Assembly (NCBI GenBank): GCA_910585945.1
Contig: CAJUHZ010000039.1
Span: 1 to 23,928, forward strand
DNA from: an uncultured Bilophila sp.
GTDB taxonomy: Bacteria > Desulfobacterota > Desulfovibrionia > Desulfovibrionales > Desulfovibrionaceae
Reading direction: 5' to 3'
DNA length: 23,928 nt
In this document: piece by piece, positions 1-5,679 of the stretch
Numbering within the stretch: the first letter of the stretch is position 1
How the letters are laid out: every line of letters begins with the position of its first letter
Position numbers and translations under genes: made by a program
Notes under the pieces: generated by a model
Told to the model about the DNA's origin: nothing
What the model saw: the letters and a program-made list of their open reading frames with translations, nothing else
Databases searched by the model: none

Positions 1-49
1 ACAAGAGGAGACATCAAAACGGAGCGAATGTCAGATCAAGTCTGAACTA

Positions 50-262
50 CTACACCTCATGCAGCAGGCGGAGAACGCTCGCCTGAAACGGCAGACGCCA
101 CGCGCCCCACGGGATGACGCCCAGACTCCACAGCAGTTGAGCGTTCCAGTACAAGGCCCCGGAAATGCGCCGCACCGCTGAAACGTCCGCCTGCGGCGAA
201 AGAAAGAAACGCCGCCAGTGTTCCTGAAACAATGTTTCGGAGTTAATGGTCAGCGCCTCCAT
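50..262 (-). CDS. Small hypothetical protein overlapping the end of rhuM
   Basis: This 70-aa frame starts with an ATG inside the last codons of the RhuM gene, overlapping it by about 20 bases, which is the usual geometry of translational coupling. A longer 86-aa reading from position 310 is possible but would overlap RhuM more. The C-terminal half is hydrophobic and tryptophan-rich (GALYWNAQLLWSLGVIPWG), so it may associate with a membrane or pack against a partner. I recognise no family. No clear Shine-Dalgarno sequence precedes the ATG. It could be a genuine small partner of RhuM or a chance open frame; the overlap and lack of internal stops are the only support. Confidence 0.4.
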   Translation of the reverse strand: MEALTINSETLFQEHWRRFFLSPQADVSAVRRISGALYWNAQLLWSLGVIPWGAWRLPFQASVLRLLHEV

Positions 263-1274
263 CTGCATCTGGATCGGATTTCGCCAGCATCCGGCGCACA
301 CTACGGTCAAAGTCGGAGGTTATGCGCTGCGTCCTGTTGAATACCTCGTATTCCGCCTCCGCCTTCTCAATGGCGCGCTGCCGTGAAACTTTTCCCTTGT
401 CCGGCAGGATGTCATAGCGGCGGAAGGCGAGAAACTCGTTCACGCTGGCGGAAAATTCCTGCATGGTGAAGGTGTTTTCGCGCTCAATGAGGTCTTCGAT
501 ATAGTCAAAATAGCCGGTCACCGCCCGCTCAAGCCGGCGAATTTGCGGTTCGGTCAGGTAATTCTTGGCCACAACCACATCCGATTTCAGGATGCGCCCG
601 TCCGGCGCGTTCTTCCAGGTGGTCAGGCCCATGTGTTCCTTGTGGCGATCCGCGCTGGTATAGATGATTTCCGCTGCGGTCTGCCCGGTTATGGCATAGT
701 GGAAGCGGTTCTGTACCATGGCGTAAAACTCATGCGTGAGCGGCGCGTCGCGGTCATAGTCCAGGCTGCACTCGGCAAAAATGTCGGTTATCTGTTGCCA
801 GATGCGGCGCTCGCTGGCGCGGATGGAGCGGACGCGCTCCAGCAGTTCGCGGAAATAATCGCGCCCGAAGGCCGTGCGCCCCTGCTTGAGGCGTTCATCA
901 TCCAAGGCAAAGCCCTTGGTCATGTACTCCTTGAGGACGCCGGTGGCCCAGATGCGAAAGTGGGTCGCCCGGCGGGAGTTGACGCGGTAGCCCACGGAAA
1001 TGATGGCGTCGAGGTTGTAGAAATCGAGGCTGCGCTTGACTTTTCGGGCACCCTCCTGCTGAATTGTTTCCATTTTGGAAACAGTTGCCGCTGCCTCCAA
1101 TTCCCCTTCCGCAAAAATATTGGCCAGATGTTTGGAAATGGCCGGGACTTCCACGCCAAACAATTCCGCCATAGCCTTCTGGGTGAGCCAGACGGTTTCG
1201 TCGCGGATGACGGCGTTGACGGAAATGTCCTGTTCGGCGGAACGGTACATCAGGAAACGGAAGTTCTCATTCAT
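243..1274 (-). CDS. rhuM: RhuM-family (virulence RhuM) protein
   Basis: A 343-aa protein with the full-length architecture of the RhuM family, named after a Salmonella SPI-3 gene and common on genomic islands; its biochemical role is not established. The N-terminal third (about residues 15-60) carries WLTQKAMAELFGVEVPAIS, which reads like a helix-turn-helix, followed by the conserved FYNLDAIISVGYRVNS and FRIWATGVLKEYM blocks near residues 85-118. The C-terminal part is charged and helical. A good GAGGAG Shine-Dalgarno sits about six bases before the ATG, fixing the start. It lies 100 bases downstream of hipA on the same strand, so it may share the hipBA transcript, and a 70-aa ORF overlaps its 3' end. 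The family call is firm; the function is unknown. Confidence 0.88.
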   Translation of the reverse strand: MNENFRFLMYRSAEQDISVNAVIRDETVWLTQKAMAELFGVEVPAISKHLANIFAEGELEAAATVSKMETIQQEGARKVKRSLDFYNLDAIISVGYRVNSRRATHFRIWATGVLKEYMTKGFALDDERLKQGRTAFGRDYFRELLERVRSIRASERRIWQQITDIFAECSLDYDRDAPLTHEFYAMVQNRFHYAITGQTAAEIIYTSADRHKEHMGLTTWKNAPDGRILKSDVVVAKNYLTEPQIRRLERAVTGYFDYIEDLIERENTFTMQEFSASVNEFLAFRRYDILPDKGKVSRQRAIEKAEAEYEVFNRTQRITSDFDRSVRRMLAKSDPDADGGADH

Positions 1275-1296
1275 GGGCGCTCCTCGTGGGGCATAC

Positions 1297-1322
1297 GGAA
1301 ATCATGGCAAAGGGGACGCGCC
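1297..1322 (+). repeat. Left copy of imperfect 26-bp direct repeat bracketing hipBA
   Basis: Positions 1297-1322 match 3007-3032 at 22 of 26 bases in the same orientation; both share GGAAATCA followed by GGCAAAGGG. This copy lies in the gap between hipA and rhuM, the other just beyond the integrase stop. The pair encloses hipA and hipB. Whether it is a recombination scar, a regulatory site or chance is unknown. Confidence 0.35.
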
Positions 1323-1374
1323 CTGACAAGATGCACTACCGCCCTTACCAGGAAGCGCCCCACATATGAATACC

Positions 1375-2589
1375 CTACAAATACTCGAACGCATCGCGCA
1401 TAAGCCGAATTTCGGAGGGAGCCGCTTTGACGAGGGAGGCATCCTGCCTCCAATGTGAGACGGCGGCGCGTATCTCGGCAAGGCGTTTCTGCGCTTCACT
1501 CTTGCGGAATCGGAAAAATTCGGCAGCCTCCAGCGCATCGCTCACGCTGAAAGCGTTCCTCTCCTCCATGATCGCCGTATGCAGAAATGCCGCCTTTTCC
1601 GTGGGGTGGGAAGTTTCAAGGTCATACACTGGCGAGAGCCGCCAGCCCAGCGGTTCCCTCAGGAAGCCGTGATTCCTCAAGTGGTCGTCCACATTGTACA
1701 CACACATATTGAAAACCATGCGCGACCACAATTCATGCAGGTCTTCCACAGGAGCCGATCCTTCTGCCTGAAGCACTGAGGCTATATCCACATAACTCAT
1801 ATGCTCGCCGTCTCTGGCCTGGAGCAGACTCATGGCCGAGATGAACGGAATACGATCCACGCCCCGGCGGTCGAAGCGTTGCACAAGCAGGACATTTTTC
1901 CCCTCCACCTTTTGGAGCTGAACTTCCGGGGTACGGATGCCCGCTCGCCGCGCCAGCTTGAAGGTCACATATTCCCAGAGCGGGATGTCACGGTCATCGT
2001 TGCGGCTGGGAAACTTGGCAATGAGCAGTTCTCCGTTTGCCCCGAGCACAGAAGCCTTGGGGCGCGCGCCGCCAAGCGAGGAGCCGGGGGCGACCAGTAC
2101 GCGAAGATCAGCATCCGTTTCCGCTCGGGCATCGATATTCCGCGCTGCGTTCAGCAGCCTGGGCAGAAAGACGAGGGGCGGCACGGAACCGGCCCCGGAT
2201 TCTGCAAGAAAGCTCTTGCCCTCATCGACAGAAAGGCGAATGGCCCCTTGCCGGGTAGCATCGTTGACCCTGAGCAGAAAATCGGAGTCCAGCAATGTGC
2301 GCGGCTTGCGGTTTTCCGCTTCGGCCTGGGCGATTTCCTGTCGGCGGAGCAGCGCCTTGCCCCAGCGGTCAGGCGAACAATCCTGAAAACAGAGGAATAG
2401 TCCTTCGCAGGTTTTGAGGTACGGGTCGAGCGGCAGATCCGGGCTCAGGGCGAACGTCTGCGGGGCCTCAAGCCATTCGCCCGCATAGGAAAAGACGGAA
2501 GCCAGCTTGCCTCTGACATGGTTCAGCCTGAGTGTCCCCACACGTTGAGGCGTCGTGCGCTGGAGATAGACGTTGCAGGTGCCACCCAT
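1375..2589 (-). CDS. hipA: HipA-family serine/threonine kinase toxin
   Basis: A 404-aa HipA-type protein kinase. In E. coli HipA phosphorylates glutamyl-tRNA synthetase and halts growth until HipB neutralises it; the target here is not known. Visible features are the N-terminal HipA domain (residues about 8-110), the glycine-rich loop GGARPK (173-178), a lysine in LLIAKFPS (K192) expected to contact ATP, the catalytic motif NVDDHLRN (299-306, with D301 and N306 in the N-x-D-x-H-x-x-N pattern) and the metal-binding VYDLE (D323). All kinase residues are present, so it should be active. I chose the ATG at 2589, one base after the hipB stop (TGACATG) with GGAGAG just upstream, rather than the longer frame. 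It is co-transcribed with hipB. Confidence 0.93.
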   Translation of the reverse strand: MGGTCNVYLQRTTPQRVGTLRLNHVRGKLASVFSYAGEWLEAPQTFALSPDLPLDPYLKTCEGLFLCFQDCSPDRWGKALLRRQEIAQAEAENRKPRTLLDSDFLLRVNDATRQGAIRLSVDEGKSFLAESGAGSVPPLVFLPRLLNAARNIDARAETDADLRVLVAPGSSLGGARPKASVLGANGELLIAKFPSRNDDRDIPLWEYVTFKLARRAGIRTPEVQLQKVEGKNVLLVQRFDRRGVDRIPFISAMSLLQARDGEHMSYVDIASVLQAEGSAPVEDLHELWSRMVFNMCVYNVDDHLRNHGFLREPLGWRLSPVYDLETSHPTEKAAFLHTAIMEERNAFSVSDALEAAEFFRFRKSEAQKRLAEIRAAVSHWRQDASLVKAAPSEIRLMRDAFEYL

Positions 2590-2590
2590 G

Positions 2591-2896
2591 TCAGCTCTCC
2601 ATTTTCGGCAGCCGCGCACGCCTGGGCAGGCGCTCCTCGTCCAGCATCAGGCCGAAGGTATCGTTTTTCTGGTCTAGCAGCTCCGAAAACGGCGTTCCCA
2701 TGCCCAGCGCGTAGATAACGGCCGCAACGTTCCCCACGCTCACACCGGTTTCGCCTTTCTCGATACTGGCCAGCGTTTTGGTGGATATTCCGGCGCGCTC
2801 GGCAACGAGAGCCATGGGAAGTCTGCGCCGCAGCCGCGCGGATCGGATGTCGCTGCCAAATTTTTTGAGGGAACGGGAAACATGGAGATTCGCCAT
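2591..2896 (-). CDS. hipB: HipB-like XRE-family antitoxin
   Basis: A 101-aa protein with a Cro/C1-type helix-turn-helix at about residues 13-70, including the characteristic LVAERAGISTKTLASIEKGE and a following helix in VGNVAAVIYALGM. As in other HipBA modules it should bind HipA, block its kinase activity and repress its own promoter. The stop codon is separated from the hipA start by one base, so the two are translationally coupled. The C-terminal tail is basic, with LPRRARLP. No strong ribosome-binding site precedes the ATG at 2896, but no better in-frame start exists upstream. Confidence 0.92.
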   Translation of the reverse strand: MANLHVSRSLKKFGSDIRSARLRRRLPMALVAERAGISTKTLASIEKGETGVSVGNVAAVIYALGMGTPFSELLDQKNDTFGLMLDEERLPRRARLPKMES

Positions 2897-2939
2897 GATG
2901 AACTCGAAATATTTTGCCTGCTATCTACAATTAACAAGA

Positions 2940-2968
2940 AGTTTATTTCAAGTTTTTCTCGGCGTCAA
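2940..2968 (-). promoter_or_regulatory. Candidate hipBA promoter
   Basis: On the minus strand TTGACG (2963-2968) is followed by a 17-base spacer and TAAACT (2940-2945), a plausible sigma-70 pair. It lies 44 bases upstream of the hipB start in the AT-rich gap between hipB and the integrase. HipB operators would be expected here, but I saw no convincing long palindrome. Confidence 0.4.
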
Positions 2969-3006
2969 GGGGAGGCCAACAACGGGGAAGGTTCCTCCAG
3001 GCCTTG

Positions 3007-3032
3007 GGAAATCAGGGCAAAGGGCACACCCC
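3007..3032 (+). repeat. Right copy of imperfect 26-bp direct repeat bracketing hipBA
   Basis: This copy pairs with 1297-1322 (22 of 26 identical, same orientation). It begins 17 bases beyond the integrase stop codon, between that gene and the hipB promoter. Confidence 0.35.
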
Positions 3033-3049
3033 AATAAAAGGAGCACGCG

Positions 3050-4223
3050 CTATCTTTCGGTATCGCCGTCCGCGCCCGGCACATTCCCCAGAAAGTCCCC
3101 CACCAGACTGGCCGAGTTTTTCAGTGCGCTGTCCTCAAGGTGGGCATATCGTTGCGTCAGAGAGGGATCCTTGTGCGTCAGCAGCTTCTGTACATGGGAA
3201 AGCGGCACGCCATTGGAAACGGCCACACTGGCAAAGGTATGCCGCAACCCGTGCAGGGGACGGAAGTCCGCCGGAAGATTGGCTGCCTTTTTGATGGCGT
3301 TGACCTGCTTGTTGATGTCAGTCATGCGGCTCACGCCGTCCCTGCCGGGAAAAACATAGGCGCTGTCGTTGCTGCCGATTTCGGCCAGCAGCTCCCTTAC
3401 TGGCTGAGTGAGCGGGATACGTTCGTCCCGGCTGCTCTTGGCCCCTTCCTGCTCCTCACCCTTGATGGTGATGAAGCCGCGTTCGAAGTCAATATGCGTC
3501 CATTTGAGGCGGAAGAGTTCGCCGCGCCTCATGCCGGTATAATAGGCCATGAGCATGAATTGCCCGGCGTTGCGGGCGGCTTCGATGAAGCGGGCGCGTT
3601 CCTCGGCGGTGAGCATTTCGGTTTTGACATTGTTCAGACGCGGCATCTCAAAGTGAAGTTGTGCGGGCGACTGCCAGGGGCATAGCCCCCTTTTTGACGC
3701 CAAAATTGATGATGCGCCGCAGAAGCTCCAGCACATTCTTGACGGTTCCGGCTTTCTTCCCGGCTTTGGCGAGCCTGAGGCGCAGGGCATCCACGTCATG
3801 CGTGCTGATTTCCTCCGGTGTGCGGCTGGCGAAGTCCTGCAGATAGTTCTTGTAGCGATTCTCGTCCGTGACAATGCCCTTGAGGTCAGGCTTGTTGGCC
3901 TTGTACGCCTCCCACAGCCGGGCGATGGTCCAGCGCCCGGCAAGGGCCGCTTCCTGCTCGCGCCGGATGCGGCGGCGCTCGGCATTGGGCAGACTGACGC
4001 CGTTCACACGCTGTTCGCGGATCTTGGCGGCCTTGGCGGCGGTCATGCGCTCGAATTCACGGCCGACCTTTTCCTCGATCTTTTTCCCGTCCAGCCGGTA
4101 CATGATATAGAAAATCTTGTCCGGCTTGCCGGTGGTGGTATCGTCTCTGGACTTGGCGCGAGGTTTTCCGAGCACATAAAACACGCCGACTTTTTTTGTC
4201 TGATGTTGCGTAAGTGAAGACAT
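3050..4223 (-). pseudogene. Tyrosine recombinase (phage/island integrase), frameshifted
   Basis: This is the site-specific recombinase of the island, split over two frames. The N-terminal part starts at the ATG at 4223 (GGGAG about nine bases upstream) and carries an arm-binding region and a SAM-like core-binding domain. The C-terminal part holds the whole catalytic domain. In the rebuilt 390-aa protein the catalytic residues fall at about R232 (TGMRRGE), H324 and R327 (HGLR), H350 (LLTHKD) and Y359 (RYAHL), so nothing is missing. The frames cross in an A5G5 run (plus-strand 3686-3695): removing one G gives VKKGLCPW and restores a continuous reading, and without it translation ends at 3648. 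It points away from the tRNA att site 165 bases upstream. It could be a real mutation, a reversible homopolymer switch or an assembly error. Confidence 0.85.
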
Positions 4224-4272
4224 GGTAAGGACTCCCGATGGATTTCGCCCCTCTCTATTCCCATCACATCAA

Positions 4273-4299
4273 GCCGAAAAAGGCCGAAAAAAAGCGAAA
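4273..4299 (+). repeat. Short tandem repeats near the att site, possible integrase arm sites
   Basis: Two copies of GCCGAAAAA (starting 4273 and 4283) are followed by GCGAAA at 4294, giving a roughly 10-base period in the gap between the integrase start and the tRNA fragment. Tyrosine integrases commonly bind short direct repeats in this position. The assignment is positional only. Confidence 0.3.
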
Positions 4300-4387
4300 T
4301 TGACCGTATGCCTGTATTTATATTAATTGAATAATAAGCAGTAGTTAGTAGAAAAATGAAAGGAATCGAAAGTTATTCCCCCTGTGA

Positions 4388-4430
4388 TCATAACCCGAGC
4401 TCGTAGGTTCAAATCCTGCCCCCGCAACCA
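4388..4430 (+). repeat. Attachment site: 3' fragment of an initiator tRNA-fMet gene
   Basis: The sequence begins at U33 and the CAT anticodon and continues through the CCC anticodon-stem strand, a T arm (GTAGG, loop TTCAAAT, CCTGC), the acceptor strand CCCCGCA and A-CCA. It follows E. coli tRNA-fMet closely, including the CATAACCCG anticodon segment and the CCCCGCAACCA end. Upstream of 4388 there is no tRNA match, so no tRNA is encoded here. A 3' tRNA fragment directly beside an integrase is the typical scar of integration into a tRNA gene. Its orientation puts the island to the left and the rebuilt tRNA beyond the left edge of the window. Confidence 0.8.
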
Positions 4431-4438
4431 GAAAATTC

Positions 4439-4473
4439 AGGCACTTACAGTTTTCTAACTGTAAGTGCCTTTT
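4439..4473 (+). terminator. Rho-independent terminator downstream of the tRNA-fMet fragment
   Basis: An 11-bp perfect stem (GGCACTTACAG, loop TTTTCTAA, CTGTAAGTGCC) ends in TTTT, nine bases beyond the CCA end. It was probably the terminator of the tRNA gene before integration, marking the DNA to the right as original chromosomal flank. Confidence 0.75.
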
Positions 4474-4554
4474 CATTTTTCTAACCTATTTCTAATCAGA
4501 AAGGCAAAAAGGAGTGTACGGTAAGTGTATGGTGGGAAGAGGAAATTTTTTATA

Positions 4555-4571
4555 CTGCGCTTTTCGCGCAG
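4555..4571. repeat. Short GC hairpin in the gap between tRNA fragment and mrr
   Basis: CTGCGC and GCGCAG enclose a TTTTC loop. Read on the minus strand it is CTGCGC-GAAAA-GCGCAG, close to the hairpin at 14436-14452. It lies 125 bases beyond the end of mrr but has no U-run on that side, so a terminator role is doubtful. The rest of 4474-4695 shows no gene. Confidence 0.4.
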
Positions 4572-4695
4572 AGTGTGGAGTAAAAACTTGCCTGAAGGGT
4601 GCATCCTAACAACTCCTATTCTGTGAAGAACAGCCGCTTAAGTCGATTGGGCGCCCTTTTTCATGTCTGCTGAGATTGCGAAGCGCTCAGCTATG

Positions 4696-5625
4696 TTACT
4701 CCCTCAGTTCATCAAAGAAATCAGCGTCAAGCCTCTTCAGCTTCAGCACCCTATACTCTCTGACGCCGATGCCGTGCTGCACCATAAGCCGTGCCAATTC
4801 GTTACCGTCAATAAGGCGCAACCGCTTGTGACTGCGCTCGGCGTATTCGAGAGCTGCCCTTGTATAGCGGCTTGTGGTTACAAATACCCCCTTGGTGATG
4901 CCGTGCGCGTCCATTGCCCCTGCAAACTCGCGGATTTTATCCGGACCTATGGCAGAATCGGGGCTGTATCTTTTTGCTTGCAGATAGATCACATCCAGGC
5001 CCAGTACGTCTTCGGTGATGATGCCGTCTATGGCTCCGTCGCCTGAACCGCCTGTCCTTTTGGCAAGCCCGCCAGCACCATACCCAAGGCCGAGCATCAG
5101 CCTGACAATCAACCGTTCAAAGTCAGCATCAAGCATGGTCTGCACACGTTCTTGAAGGTCTGATTGTAGGGCTGCGTTGAATTCTGCAAATGCCGCCTCA
5201 ATACGTTCTTCGGGCGTGCCTTCTTCCGGAGCGGCAGACGCAGATGACACACCTGTTTCATCGTCTGCTGCGGGGACGGTGGAGACACTGCGGAATTGGC
5301 GGTAGTTTTCAGAACGCGCCATAAGAAAGTTCAGGTCTATACGCTGAGGGTTTTCGGCAAGGGCTTGCTGTCCTTTCTCCGTGATGCTGTATACGCCACG
5401 AGATTCACGCCGCAGCAGGTCTGCTTTGGTCAGATGCACAAACGTCCAGTACACTCTGTTGGCTACGCGCGTCTGTCTGCCACTGGCCAGCCTTTCCTGC
5501 CTGTCTTCATCGGAGAGGCCAAAGTAATCGGAAACGTGAGCAATGGTTTCCGCAGTACGCAAAGGCCCGTTTGCAGCAAAACGGAGTACAGGCAACATGA
5601 AGCTTTGAAAATCAGGAACTGCCAT
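4696..5625 (-). CDS. mrr: Mrr-type type IV restriction endonuclease
   Basis: A 309-aa protein with an N-terminal Mrr_N winged-helix domain (about residues 5-95, including VYWTFVHLTKADLLRRESRGVYSIT) and a C-terminal Mrr_cat PD-(D/E)xK nuclease domain (about 165-290). The nuclease motif is seen as GDGAIDGI (195-202, D200) followed by LQAKRY (Q216, K218), the D...QxK form typical of Mrr. Such enzymes cut modified DNA. An acidic, alanine-rich linker (115-145) joins the domains. It lies 54 bases downstream of hsdR on the same strand, so it is probably the last gene of the restriction operon, pairing a modification-dependent nuclease with a Type I system. The ribosome-binding site is weak. Confidence 0.9.
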   Translation of the reverse strand: MAVPDFQSFMLPVLRFAANGPLRTAETIAHVSDYFGLSDEDRQERLASGRQTRVANRVYWTFVHLTKADLLRRESRGVYSITEKGQQALAENPQRIDLNFLMARSENYRQFRSVSTVPAADDETGVSSASAAPEEGTPEERIEAAFAEFNAALQSDLQERVQTMLDADFERLIVRLMLGLGYGAGGLAKRTGGSGDGAIDGIITEDVLGLDVIYLQAKRYSPDSAIGPDKIREFAGAMDAHGITKGVFVTTSRYTRAALEYAERSHKRLRLIDGNELARLMVQHGIGVREYRVLKLKRLDADFFDELRE

Positions 5626-5679
5626 AATAAACGCTCACTTATGTGTTATTTTTTAACGGAATATGCCGATGCACGTATT

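Noticed and set aside
3686..3695. Programmed frameshifting in the integrase
   Set aside because: The frame change required is +1, while the A/G run would favour -1 slippage, and the heptamer does not fit the usual slippery pattern.
4388..4430. A complete tRNA gene
   Set aside because: The acceptor 5' strand, D arm and 5' anticodon strand are absent, so only a 3' fragment exists.
4649..4661. GGGCGCCC followed by five T as a terminator
   Set aside because: The palindrome leaves no loop and no plus-strand gene ends upstream of it.
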